Origin: Actinomycetota bacterium
Lineage (GTDB): Bacteria; Actinomycetota; Actinomycetes; Nanopelagicales; Nanopelagicaceae
DNA length: 22,191 bases
Direction of reading: 5' to 3'
NCBI GenBank assembly: GCA_009699825.1
Contig: WLNM01000006.1
Location: 1-22,191, forward strand
Every line of letters begins with the position of its first letter. The first letter of the stretch is position 1. The notes beneath the pieces are model-generated. The model did no database searches, had not been told where the DNA came from, and saw nothing but the letters and a program-made list of their open reading frames with translations. Position numbers and translations under genes: made by a program. Shown in pieces: positions 13,643-22,132 of this stretch.

Positions 13643-13672
13643 GTATTCACCATAACCTCAGTTTAAGCCTGT

Positions 13673-15301
13673 TTATTCCGCAACCTTGTTACGGCGCAAA
13701 ATGAGTGAGGTAATTCCACTCACCTCAGTTATTCGCAAAGCCTTTGCTGCAAAAAAGTATCCGAGTGCTGCGGCAATAATTACAAAGAGAAGTTCAGCAG
13801 CACGAATCACAGCTGGCTGATCAGAGCCAACCCAACCAAAAAATTGCGAAATTGCAAAAATTGGCAGCATCGCGATCAAAGCAGCAGAGAGAAGTCGCCC
13901 GTGTTGACCAATAAATTCATGAACATAAATCGGCCCTGTGTGCTTTTTCAATAAATGTAATGTAATAAATAGGCCAATCAAATAACTAACAGAGAAAGCA
14001 ATACCTAATCCAACAGTAACCCAATCACTTGGCAGGACTGCTAAAGATAAATAAGAAAGTGCAACAGAAATAACATTGATTATCAAAATTGATCGAACTT
14101 GTGTGCGAGTGTCTTCAAAGGCGTTAAATCCACGAATAAGTATCAAATTAATTGAAAATGCAACCAACCCAATGCTTAGCGCAGATAAGACGTACCCAAT
14201 ATAAATACTGTCATTCTTACTAACACCAAAGAAGAGAACCTCCGTTATAAGCGGACCGAATAATAAGAATGCCACAGAACTTGGAATTGTCAGAACACCC
14301 ACAGTTTTAATAGCACGTAGCAGTTGTTCTTTCACATCTTCAATCTTCTTATTTATAGCTAACTTCGCAATATGTGGCAACAAAGCAGTGACAATAGAAA
14401 TTGTGACAATCGAATATGGCAGCAGCATAATTAAGTAAGCATTCTTAAATGGCGTGAAGCCAACACCTGTTGTAATTCCAGCCTTCGCACTCTTGACCGC
14501 TGCGGTCGTTGCAACATTTACAGTTATTAAATAACCAATCTGTGAAATTAAAACATAAACGAGAGTCCATCCGGCGAGTGAAAATGATTTTCCGAGTCCG
14601 GCGACGCCCCACTTAGGTCGAAGCTGAATTCCTGATCTTTTAACGACAGGAATAAGAATCAACGCTTGGATGATTATTCCGGCAGTCGTTCCCCAACCCA
14701 ATATTTGAATCTGTGTATCTGTAATTGAATCAACGCTTACTTGTGGCCACTTCAGTAAGAAAGTTGAGAAAACAGCAATGACAACAAGGTTATTAGCAAT
14801 TGGCGCCCACATTAGGGGAGCAAAGGAACCACGAGCATTTGCAACTTGTCCGAGCATTGTAAATAAACCTAAGAAAAAAATCTGTGGCAAGCAGTATCGA
14901 GTAAATGCAATTGCAATTTCCCGTTCAGTTTCAAATCCAGGAGAAGAAAAACTTGGTGCATAAATATAAACAAGTTGTGGCGCAAAAATTACACCGATAG
15001 CAACTAAAACGAAGAGTATTCCGCTAATTGTTGTGACAAGGCGTGAGGCAAATAAATGCCCACCATCTGCATCATCGAATGCACGTACTAACTGCGGAAC
15101 AAAGATCGCGGTGAGAGCACCGCCAACAAGTAGGTTGTACAAAATATTTGGCATGGTGTTTGCAACGTTAAATGCGTCGCCAAGCAAGGCTGTGCCAAGT
15201 GTTGCAATCACGATTACACCACCAATAAATCCGGTGATACGAGAAATAATCGTGCCGACTGCCATCACACTAGATGCGCGGAAGAGTTCGTTGTTTTTCA
15301 C
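13673..15301 (-). CDS. murJ: Lipid II flippase MurJ
   Basis: MurJ (MviN) moves lipid II across the cytoplasmic membrane for peptidoglycan synthesis. The 542-residue protein is almost wholly hydrophobic, about 14 membrane helices, and starts with RASSVMAVGTIISRITGFIG, the typical MurJ N-terminus. GDAFNVANTMPNILYNLLVGGALTAIFVPQL is the most conserved family segment, and further on FNAFEDTRTQVRSILIINV is recognisable. It ends soon after the last helices, so it lacks the pseudokinase and extracellular domains fused to the mycobacterial protein. Its start overlaps the stop of the upstream DUF6049 gene by 4 nt. Confidence 0.95.
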   Translation of the reverse strand: MKNNELFRASSVMAVGTIISRITGFIGGVIVIATLGTALLGDAFNVANTMPNILYNLLVGGALTAIFVPQLVRAFDDADGGHLFASRLVTTISGILFVLVAIGVIFAPQLVYIYAPSFSSPGFETEREIAIAFTRYCLPQIFFLGLFTMLGQVANARGSFAPLMWAPIANNLVVIAVFSTFLLKWPQVSVDSITDTQIQILGWGTTAGIIIQALILIPVVKRSGIQLRPKWGVAGLGKSFSLAGWTLVYVLISQIGYLITVNVATTAAVKSAKAGITTGVGFTPFKNAYLIMLLPYSIVTISIVTALLPHIAKLAINKKIEDVKEQLLRAIKTVGVLTIPSSVAFLLFGPLITEVLFFGVSKNDSIYIGYVLSALSIGLVAFSINLILIRGFNAFEDTRTQVRSILIINVISVALSYLSLAVLPSDWVTVGLGIAFSVSYLIGLFITLHLLKKHTGPIYVHEFIGQHGRLLSAALIAMLPIFAISQFFGWVGSDQPAVIRAAELLFVIIAAALGYFFAAKALRITEVSGITSLILRRNKVAE

Positions 15302-16398
15302 TTACGCGCCCTCCGTACTCGTCGCACACTCTGGGTAATCGCGGCTAGGAACAAAAGTACTGCCGCCCCTGTAGTAAACCAAGCAACGCGAGAATCTATT
15401 ACCGTTAAATTCAAAGTTAACTCAACTGGATCGCCAATTACGCGCCCTTCTTTATTGACGAATTCAGCAGTTATATATGTCTGCCCCGGCGCAAATACTT
15501 CTAGCGGCACAGATATCTGGGTCTTTGATTTAGGAGTAAGCACAATATCTTTTACGTCGTCCACGCTGATACGAGAAGAACCTGCGTATAAATGTAAACT
15601 CACTTCGATTGGTGATGCAAAACCATTGGCAAGCGTGATGGGCAACTTCGATTTAGCAGAAGTTAATTGATAATTACCCCCATAAATTTTTAAACGCTCT
15701 CTATATTTATACACTTCTTGTCTCGCATTAAACGAAAAATAAGCGCGATCAACTTGATTCAAAGCAGGAGTTAACAATCGTCCTAGCTGGGCACGAATAT
15801 CAGCTAATTCAGCCGGATCTACAACAGTGGCTAAAGCAGAGATTGCTTTTCGATTCTCTGCGTATTGATCTCGTAAATTTTGAGGAAAGAGCGTTTCGCC
15901 TTTGCTCCAAGCGGCTAATGGTTCACTGCGCACGGGACGCTCGAGAATTACCGCTAACCGTGTCTGAGCAGTTTTGTAATAATAATTTAGTTCATTCGGT
16001 GCAATTGCGCGCGCCAACTTGGGATCCGGATTTCCAAAAGGAAGTGCAACAACCTGAGCATTTTTTGCAACCTTTTTTAATTGAGATAAAAAAGCAACAG
16101 CCTCTACGGATGCTTCAAATTTTGTGCCATTGCGCAACTCGTACGGTTCAGTCATTGCGGTTATATCTTCAATGAGAGCCGCATCTATTACCCAAATTCG
16201 AGGTGTCGAGTCAGTTAAGAATATTAAATTCCATAACCGTCCACCAACGGCAATCTCTTGAGCCAGAGCATTCGTTCTAAATGTTCCGTCAAAATTGCGG
16301 TGCACGGTATCTGTTATTTGAACCTCAAGAGATTCGGCATGCGCTGGCGAGGGCATAATAAAAAAACCAATAAGAAAAAATAGGATTATTTTTTTCAT
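15298..16398 (-). CDS. DUF6049-like secreted, membrane-anchored protein
   Basis: The 366-residue product starts with a signal peptide (KKIILFFLIGFFIMPSPAHA, likely cleaved after AHA) and ends in a membrane helix (about 335-355, WFTTGAAVLLFLAAITQSV) followed by a basic tail, so most of it lies outside the membrane. It sits between a Nudix gene and murJ, exactly where actinobacteria encode the DUF6049 family (Rv3909 position in M. tuberculosis), but is about half the length I recall for that family. The region near residues 60-130 (IWVIDAALIED, AQVVALPFGNPD) could be part of a barrel-like fold and 240-330 looks like an immunoglobulin-like beta domain (SLHLYAGSSRISV). The family call is by context and general layout; function unknown. 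It overlaps both neighbours by 4 nt. Confidence 0.7.
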   Translation of the reverse strand: MKKIILFFLIGFFIMPSPAHAESLEVQITDTVHRNFDGTFRTNALAQEIAVGGRLWNLIFLTDSTPRIWVIDAALIEDITAMTEPYELRNGTKFEASVEAVAFLSQLKKVAKNAQVVALPFGNPDPKLARAIAPNELNYYYKTAQTRLAVILERPVRSEPLAAWSKGETLFPQNLRDQYAENRKAISALATVVDPAELADIRAQLGRLLTPALNQVDRAYFSFNARQEVYKYRERLKIYGGNYQLTSAKSKLPITLANGFASPIEVSLHLYAGSSRISVDDVKDIVLTPKSKTQISVPLEVFAPGQTYITAEFVNKEGRVIGDPVELTLNLTVIDSRVAWFTTGAAVLLFLAAITQSVRRVRRARK

Positions 16399-16961
16399 GA
16401 AAGTAATCCAGAATTCTTTGCAATTAGTTTTTTCTCATCTGGATAGGCCAACAAACCAACAATGTCCGAAAGTGCAAACCAACCAACTTCATCCACTTCA
16501 CTTTCCTGCGGTGCGAGTAAGCCACCAGTTTCCTTGAAAATAAAGTGGTGAACTGTTTTATGAATGCGTTTTCCGCCAGCCATAAACCAAAAATCGATAA
16601 TGCCAAGAGATTGTGTGATCTCTGAATTAATTCCAGTTTCCTCGGCAACTTCACGAATGGCTGCTTGTTCTGGTGATTCGCCCTCTTCGATATGACCTTT
16701 TGGAAGCGACCATAAGATTTTTGTACCTGTTGGATCTTTTTGATCACGTCTGCCAATTAATAAACCTTGCAATCCACTCTTATCTATTACGAGTCCACCA
16801 GCACTGACTTCATCCACACGCTTGGCGTATGGGCGCGCAGGTTTTTTACTTGGTGTGGGTGTGGTGCCAGGTGTAGAAGTTTGTGGGGCGCGATTGGCGG
16901 GGCGTCTGCGCTTCCGCTTTTTCTTCGTACCTTCGCTGCCCGCACCAGGTGCAGGGATCAT
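16395..16961 (-). CDS. Nudix hydrolase
   Basis: A 188-residue Nudix hydrolase. The first 45 residues are low in complexity and basic (KKKRKRRR, then TPGTTPTPSKKPARP), followed by the Nudix fold from about 50. The Nudix box is complete: G89-x5-E95-x7-REVAEETGI (103-111), with the metal-binding Glu residues present. Such enzymes cleave nucleoside diphosphates linked to another moiety (e.g. 8-oxo-dGTP, ADP-ribose, diadenosine polyphosphates); the substrate cannot be read from the sequence. It opens the minus-strand nudix-DUF6049-murJ-trxB-trxA-cwlM run and diverges from pcnA with about 32 nt between the start codons. This position beside pcnA is conserved in actinobacteria. Confidence 0.92.
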   Translation of the reverse strand: MIPAPGAGSEGTKKKRKRRRPANRAPQTSTPGTTPTPSKKPARPYAKRVDEVSAGGLVIDKSGLQGLLIGRRDQKDPTGTKILWSLPKGHIEEGESPEQAAIREVAEETGINSEITQSLGIIDFWFMAGGKRIHKTVHHFIFKETGGLLAPQESEVDEVGWFALSDIVGLLAYPDEKKLIAKNSGLLS

Positions 16962-16993
16962 GGAAGAAGGCTACTGCTCTAACCTTACTTATT
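16962..16993. promoter_or_regulatory. Very short divergent nudix/pcnA start region
   Basis: Only 32 nt separate the chosen starts. A TAnnnT -10 candidate occurs for each direction: TAACCT (16980-16985) 9 nt ahead of the pcnA GTG, and on the minus strand TAGCCT ending 6 nt before the nudix ATG. These distances fit leaderless transcripts, frequent in actinobacteria. No clear -35 is seen for either; the assignment is speculative. Confidence 0.35.
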
Positions 16994-18427
16994 GTGAGTA
17001 CAGCACTTGGCGCCGCGGGAGAACTGGCAATTCGCTCCCTTATTGAACGCGCACCACTAGCCAGCTCACTCGCTGCTGCCTTTAAGGCAGAAGGTTTCAC
17101 ATTGGCTTTAGTTGGTGGACCAGTACGCGATGCAATTCTTGGTCGACTTGGAAATGATTTGGATTTCACAACCAATGCTCAACCACAGATGAGTAAAAAA
17201 ATACTTTCTAAGTGGGCAGAACATATTTGGGAAACTGGAATTGAATTCGGAACCGTTGCAGCAAAACGCGGTGATACAACCGTAGAAGTCACAACATATC
17301 GAAGCGAAACATATGACCCACAGAGCCGCAAACCAGAAGTTGAATTCGGCAAAGATATCAAGGGTGATCTATCTCGTCGAGACTTTACAGTCAATGCAAT
17401 GGCGCTCGAACTTACAACCGAGAAACCAGAATTTATCGATCCATTTAATGGACTTGAAGATTTAGGTAAAAAAATACTGCGCACACCAAGTAGCGCCGAA
17501 CAATCATTTTCAGATGACCCATTGCGCATGATGCGTGCTGCACGTTTTGCAAGTCAACTAGATTTTGAAATATCCCCAGATGTTTTATCCGCCATGAAAT
17601 CAATGACAGATCGCATCTCAATAATTTCTGCAGAACGCGTGCGAGATGAATTTGTGAAAACTCTTATGTCAAAAAATCCGCGCAAAGGTATAACAATCCT
17701 TGTAGAAACAGGGCTGGCAGCAATTGTTCTGCCGGAAATCCCGAAACTCCAATTAGAAATCGATGAGCATCATCACCACAAGGACGTGTACGAACACTCA
17801 TTGACTGTGCTTGAACAAGCCATCGCACTCGAACATCGTTTGGATGGACCAAATCTTGTAAATCGATTAGCGGCGCTGTTGCATGACATTGGAAAACCAA
17901 AGACTCGCGCACTCATTGAAGGTGGTGGAGTTTCATTTCATCACCATGAAATAGTTGGAGCGCGTCTTGCTCTTACTCGACTTAAAGCACTGCACTTTGA
18001 TAACCACACCATCGAAGCCGTTGAGACTTTAATTGCACTGCACTTGCGTTTTCATGGTTATGGAGACGGCGAATGGAGTGATTCTGCTGTTCGCCGATAC
18101 GTGCGTGATGCAGGTGAATTACTAACACATTTACACGTTTTAACCCGCGCAGATTGCACAACTCGAAATGCAAAGAAAGCACAACGATTGGCTGCAACTT
18201 ATGACAGTTTAGAAAACAGAATTGTTGTTTTAATGGAACAAGAAGAGTTATCAAAGATTCGACCTGATCTAGATGGCGCACAAATAATGCAGATATTAGG
18301 TATCAAGCCATCTGCAGATGTTGGGCGTGCACTGGATTTTTTAATGGAAATTCGTTTAGAACGCGGACCAATTGGCGAGGAATTGGCGACGAAGGAGTTG
18401 CTTGCGTGGTGGAAAACTAAACCTTAA
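16994..18427 (+). CDS. pcnA: CCA tRNA nucleotidyltransferase / poly(A) polymerase family, HD domain
   Basis: The enzyme adds or repairs the 3' CCA of tRNAs. With a GTG start at 16994 it has 477 residues. The head domain begins LALVGGPVRDAILGRLGNDLDFTTNA, containing the GG and DxD catalytic signatures of class II nucleotidyltransferases, followed by DLSRRDFTVNAMAL and the neck region FSDDPLRMMRAARFASQLDFEI. A C-terminal HD domain is present (HHHHKDVYEHSL, ALLHDIGKPKTR). The frame is open back to 16883, but that part is antisense to the nudix start and unlike the family; family N-termini align from about LIERAPLASSL. The 16994 start has no Shine-Dalgarno motif. It converges on the MFS gene with an 11-nt overlap. 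Confidence 0.93.
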   Translation: MSTALGAAGELAIRSLIERAPLASSLAAAFKAEGFTLALVGGPVRDAILGRLGNDLDFTTNAQPQMSKKILSKWAEHIWETGIEFGTVAAKRGDTTVEVTTYRSETYDPQSRKPEVEFGKDIKGDLSRRDFTVNAMALELTTEKPEFIDPFNGLEDLGKKILRTPSSAEQSFSDDPLRMMRAARFASQLDFEISPDVLSAMKSMTDRISIISAERVRDEFVKTLMSKNPRKGITILVETGLAAIVLPEIPKLQLEIDEHHHHKDVYEHSLTVLEQAIALEHRLDGPNLVNRLAALLHDIGKPKTRALIEGGGVSFHHHEIVGARLALTRLKALHFDNHTIEAVETLIALHLRFHGYGDGEWSDSAVRRYVRDAGELLTHLHVLTRADCTTRNAKKAQRLAATYDSLENRIVVLMEQEELSKIRPDLDGAQIMQILGIKPSADVGRALDFLMEIRLERGPIGEELATKELLAWWKTKP

Positions 18428-19688
18428 GGAAGAACTTTTCTGGTCTAAGTAAGCGAAGTGCAACCAGCAAGTAAATTGCGCTTACCAAAGCAGGCACCCA
18501 TGGAGTTACACCACTCGTTGGCAGCAGTAACGCTGCGATTAACCCACCACTAACAATTGCACCATTTACCAATACGTCGTACACAGCAAATACGCGACCA
18601 CGATAGTAATCGTCGATTTTTGATTGGACGAGTGCATCGTTAGTAACTTTTACATTTTGCCCGCACAACGCTACAGAGAAACCAGTTAGCGCAAGAGCAA
18701 TGGGTGTCTGCGAGAAAACTAAAAAGAGTGGTCCAGCGGCGCCCGCAAGTAACGACCATTTAATCCATCGATGGCGACCAAAGCGAGCAACACCATAAGG
18801 CGCAGTGAGTGCGCCAAGTGTAATTCCGATTCCAGCAATTGTTAAAACAATTCCAAATCCTTTTAGACCTGCTTCCGGATCTGTTGGAGAGTTAAAAGTA
18901 TTTCTCTCTAATAACAATGCCGTAAGTGTTAGTGCAGTAATTCCACCTCGCTGCACAGCGGTTGCAAGAATTCCACGAATTGCATCTGAATGTCCGCGTA
19001 AGAATGCAAAACCTTCACGCATTTCGATTATGCCTTCTTTAAAGCTTGCTTCCTTAACTTCATGAGGTAAGGGACCAATTTCCTTTCGTCCTACTCGCAA
19101 TGAAAGAAGTGCGGCTGTCAGATAACCACCGGCAGCGAATAAAACCATAATCGCATCTGCGTGATCAGCAACTGCTAGATAATCAAATAAGTTTCGAATT
19201 GCAACACCCAGTCCGCCGCCTAGAACAACCAAGACTGAACCACCTGTAACAGCAAGTGCGTTTGCACTAATCAATGATTTTGTTTCAATCATGAGAGGTA
19301 ATCCTGCAGATAGTCCGGCCAGAATTAATCTATTTATTCCAAATGCGATCAGGACAAAAATTGTTAGTTCAATACCTGTTTGTCCTGCAAAGACGAGCCA
19401 TGCAATTACTAGCAGGTTTATTGCTCTGGCAAGATTGGAAAACAAGAGAGCACGTTGTCTTGAAACTCGATCCAGAATGGTTCCAACAAATGGGCCAACT
19501 ATCGAATAGGGCAATAAAACAACAGCAAATGCAACGGCAGCACTAAGTGCATCTGCCTGACGTTCAGGCGAAAATAAAACAAAAGATGCGAGTGCGCTTT
19601 GAAATAATCCATCAGTTGCCTGACCACTCCAACGAACCCCGAGTAATCGAGAGAGTCTGGGGTGGCGCAAAAGTTCCCAGAAATTCAT
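18417..19688 (-). CDS. MFS transporter
   Basis: A 423-residue membrane protein with about 12 hydrophobic segments and typical MFS loops, e.g. GPFVGTILDRVSRQRALLFSNLARA, a variant of the MFS motif A between helices 2 and 3, and GVARFGRHRWIKWSLLAGAAG later. Length and the N-terminus MNFWELLRHPRLSRLLGVRW resemble the MFS_3 / enterobactin-exporter-like branch. The substrate is unknown. I place the start at ATG 19688; a TTG at 19712 in frame would add eight residues without family similarity. The gene stands alone on the minus strand, diverging from the DUF5318 gene (42 nt) and converging on pcnA with overlapping stops. Confidence 0.87.
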   Translation of the reverse strand: MNFWELLRHPRLSRLLGVRWSGQATDGLFQSALASFVLFSPERQADALSAAVAFAVVLLPYSIVGPFVGTILDRVSRQRALLFSNLARAINLLVIAWLVFAGQTGIELTIFVLIAFGINRLILAGLSAGLPLMIETKSLISANALAVTGGSVLVVLGGGLGVAIRNLFDYLAVADHADAIMVLFAAGGYLTAALLSLRVGRKEIGPLPHEVKEASFKEGIIEMREGFAFLRGHSDAIRGILATAVQRGGITALTLTALLLERNTFNSPTDPEAGLKGFGIVLTIAGIGITLGALTAPYGVARFGRHRWIKWSLLAGAAGPLFLVFSQTPIALALTGFSVALCGQNVKVTNDALVQSKIDDYYRGRVFAVYDVLVNGAIVSGGLIAALLLPTSGVTPWVPALVSAIYLLVALRLLRPEKFFLKV

Positions 19689-19730
19689 AGGGCAAGCGTA
19701 GTAAGCAATCAAGGATTATTCTTGCCTATT

Positions 19731-20144
19731 ATGAAATCGCAACGCTCCTATATCGACTACTCACTTGATAAGCGCGCAACGCTTCTTAAGTTATTTCGTG
19801 GAGTTGTAGATGCGTGTGACGCAGATCCATACTTAATGAGAGCAGCAAAGTTTCATGGCGAAAAAGTTGAACGCAATTGCCCTGTCTGTAAAAAAACATC
19901 ATTGGTTGAGTTGCGTTATGCCTTTGGCGACCAGTTAGGTCAGTATTCAGGTCGAATTAAAACTCCAGATGAACTTTCGGAGATGGAACGTGAATTCGGT
20001 GAATTCCGTGTGTATATCGTTGAAGTCTGTCGCGACTGTTCATGGAATCATTTGTCCGCTTCTTTTGTTCTAGGAGATGGAATAGAACGCAAACCACCTC
20101 GGCGTGTACGCACGCTTGAAGATGAAGATTGGGTAAAGGGGTAA
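19731..20144 (+). CDS. DUF5318 family protein (putative zinc-binding)
   Basis: A 137-residue actinobacterial protein, MKSQRSYIDYSLDKRATLLK at the start, with DACDADPYLMRAAKFHGE, then CPVC (Cys50, Cys53) and CRDC (Cys100, Cys103), probably four ligands of one structural zinc, and EFRVYIVEVCRDCSWNHL, the family signature. It lies 9 nt upstream of ponA, the same pair as Rv0049-ponA1 (Rv0050) in M. tuberculosis, suggesting a link with peptidoglycan synthesis, but no function is known. The frame is open upstream to 19662, but the family N-terminus fits ATG 19731. TATTCT at 19717-19722 is placed for a leaderless transcript; no ribosome-binding site is visible. Confidence 0.88.
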   Translation: MKSQRSYIDYSLDKRATLLKLFRGVVDACDADPYLMRAAKFHGEKVERNCPVCKKTSLVELRYAFGDQLGQYSGRIKTPDELSEMEREFGEFRVYIVEVCRDCSWNHLSASFVLGDGIERKPPRRVRTLEDEDWVKG

Positions 20145-20153
20145 TCTGTCGCC

Positions 20154-22049
20154 GTGCGCAAATTATTAATTAGAGCAACGATTTTCCTAGCTGGGTTTGG
20201 TTTTATCGCCGGCGCAACGCTCTTTGCTTTTGCCTATTTCACGGTCTCAGTTCCGGACGCAAATGCATTCGTAAATAGCCAATCGACAATTATTCAATAT
20301 TCAAATGGTGAAGAAATTGGCCGAGTTGGTTCTGAAAACCGCCAAATCGTTCCACTCGCCAGAATTCCACTCAATGTTCGTCACGCAGTTTTAGCTGCAG
20401 AGGATCGTGGATTCTATTCAAATCGTGCATTTAGCGTTACAGGTATTGCACGTGCTGTATTAAATAACTTAAAAGGTGGATCACTACAAGGTGGTTCAAC
20501 AATCACGCAGCAATACGCAAAGACCGCATTTTTATCTCCAGAGCGAACTATTCAGCGCAAAATCAAAGAGCTGGTAATCGCAATTAAGTTAGAGAATCAA
20601 CTCTCAAAAGATCAGATCTTTGAGAACTATCTCAACACTATTTACTTTGGCCGCGGTTCATACGGAGTCCAAACTGCAGCCCAGCAGTACTTCAATCGCA
20701 ACGTTGATCAACTCACAAATGCTCAGGCAATTGTTATTGCCTGTATTTTGCGTTCCCCTGGTTTTTACGATCCGTCATACTCTGAAGCGAATCAAAAACG
20801 ACTCACCGATCGATTTGCATACGTAGTAAAAGGCATGATCGAAGCAGAGTGGTTATCTCCTGAAGACGCCGCAAAAATAAAATTCCCAACTATTGTTCCG
20901 CGCGTGACTTCAGGTTCGCTCAGCGGACCAAAAGGTCACATCATTGAAGCAGTTTCCAAGGAGTTGAAATCCCTCGGATTTACTGAAGAGCAACTGCTCG
21001 TCGGTGGATTAGTTATTAAAACAACTATCGATCAAAAAGCACAGACAGCCGCGGTTGATGCAATAAATAAATTAACGCCGACGAAAGTGCCCGAGAATTT
21101 ACACATTGCACTCCTCGCAATTCGTCCTGGCACGGGTGAAGTTGTTGCGATGTACGGAGGTGCAGATTATTTAAAGCGTCAACTCAACGATGCAACGCAA
21201 GCAATTGCACTCGGCGGATCAACCTTTAAAGCATTTGCGCTAGTTGCAGCGCTAGAAGCTGGTATCCCACTGACGTCAATGTGGAATGGAGATTCACCGC
21301 AAATATTTGATGATTTAGGAAAACCATATGAAGTGGGAAATTACGGCAATGAAGGCTGGGGCCAAGTAGATTTATTATTTGCAACGAAGCACTCTATTAA
21401 CACGGTATATGTTCCACTTGGACAAAAAGCGGGCTTAGATAATGTTGTTAGTGCTGCACGACGTGCTGGAATTCCAGACACAGTTGCAATGATGCCAACA
21501 CCATCTGTGGCACTCGGACCCGCCAGCCCTCACGTTATTGATGTTGCTAACTCTTATGCCACATTTGCTGCACAAGGAATTAAATCAAAACCATACTTAG
21601 TAACCAGTGTTATTGGTTCTAATAAAGGCGTGCTCTATGAGGGTAAGCCTCAAACAGAAGAAGTGTTTTCAAAAGAAGTAATGGCTGATTTAACCTACGC
21701 TCTTAAAGGTGTTGTAACTGGTGGAACTGGTGCGGCTGCACTTGCACTAGGTCGACCTGCTGCAGGCAAAACGGGAACATCACAAGCAAATGCATCTGCT
21801 TGGTTTAGTGGATACACACCACAACTGGCTGCATCAGTTGCATTCTTTAGAGATGATGCAACGCAATCACTTAACGGAATTGGCGGACTTACTTCCGTTA
21901 CTGGCGGATCTTTCCCAGCGCGCATCTGGACTGCATTTATGAAAGGCGCACTCAAAGGCGAACCAGTAATGGATTTCCCAGCACCATCTAATATCGGCGG
22001 TCTTGACCCAATCGTTATGACGTCAGGTGGAGTCCAGGTTCCAAAGTAG
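20154..22049 (+). CDS. ponA: Class A penicillin-binding protein (bifunctional glycosyltransferase/transpeptidase)
   Basis: This enzyme polymerises glycan strands from lipid II and crosslinks stem peptides outside the membrane. The 631-residue protein starts with an N-terminal anchor (LLIRATIFLAGFGFIAGATL). The GT51 domain shows AAEDRGFYSN (catalytic Glu83), GGSTITQQYAKTAF (112-125) and RKIKELVIAIKLE. The transpeptidase domain shows all three motifs: STFK (Ser356, Lys359), SIN (414-416) and KTG (539-541). It lacks the long proline-rich or PASTA tail common in actinobacterial PonA and is short for the family. The start is GTG at 20154, 9 nt after DUF5318. rpsF-ssb-rpsR often follows in this phylum. 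Confidence 0.96.
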   Translation: MRKLLIRATIFLAGFGFIAGATLFAFAYFTVSVPDANAFVNSQSTIIQYSNGEEIGRVGSENRQIVPLARIPLNVRHAVLAAEDRGFYSNRAFSVTGIARAVLNNLKGGSLQGGSTITQQYAKTAFLSPERTIQRKIKELVIAIKLENQLSKDQIFENYLNTIYFGRGSYGVQTAAQQYFNRNVDQLTNAQAIVIACILRSPGFYDPSYSEANQKRLTDRFAYVVKGMIEAEWLSPEDAAKIKFPTIVPRVTSGSLSGPKGHIIEAVSKELKSLGFTEEQLLVGGLVIKTTIDQKAQTAAVDAINKLTPTKVPENLHIALLAIRPGTGEVVAMYGGADYLKRQLNDATQAIALGGSTFKAFALVAALEAGIPLTSMWNGDSPQIFDDLGKPYEVGNYGNEGWGQVDLLFATKHSINTVYVPLGQKAGLDNVVSAARRAGIPDTVAMMPTPSVALGPASPHVIDVANSYATFAAQGIKSKPYLVTSVIGSNKGVLYEGKPQTEEVFSKEVMADLTYALKGVVTGGTGAAALALGRPAAGKTGTSQANASAWFSGYTPQLAASVAFFRDDATQSLNGIGGLTSVTGGSFPARIWTAFMKGALKGEPVMDFPAPSNIGGLDPIVMTSGGVQVPK

Positions 22050-22132
22050 TAAGTCCATTCCTACGCACAAATCTGAGCGTGATTTTCACTTAACCCCTTC
22101 AGGAGTTACTCTTAGCGCGCACCAAAAGCACT
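22050..22132 (+). promoter_or_regulatory. ponA downstream region, possible promoter for the next operon
   Basis: No ORF and no obvious rho-independent terminator are visible in this 83-nt stretch. A weak -35/-10 pair can be drawn (TTTCAC at 22084-22089, TACTCT at 22107-22112, 17-nt spacer) facing the leader hairpin. The TAnnnT -10 suits actinobacteria; the -35 is poor. Confidence 0.3.

Noticed and set aside
16883..16993. Upstream extension of the pcnA frame
   Set aside because: It is antisense to the nudix N-terminal codons and unlike known PcnA N-termini.
19662..19730. Upstream extension of the DUF5318 frame
   Set aside because: It overlaps the MFS start antisense; the family N-terminus begins at MKSQRSY.
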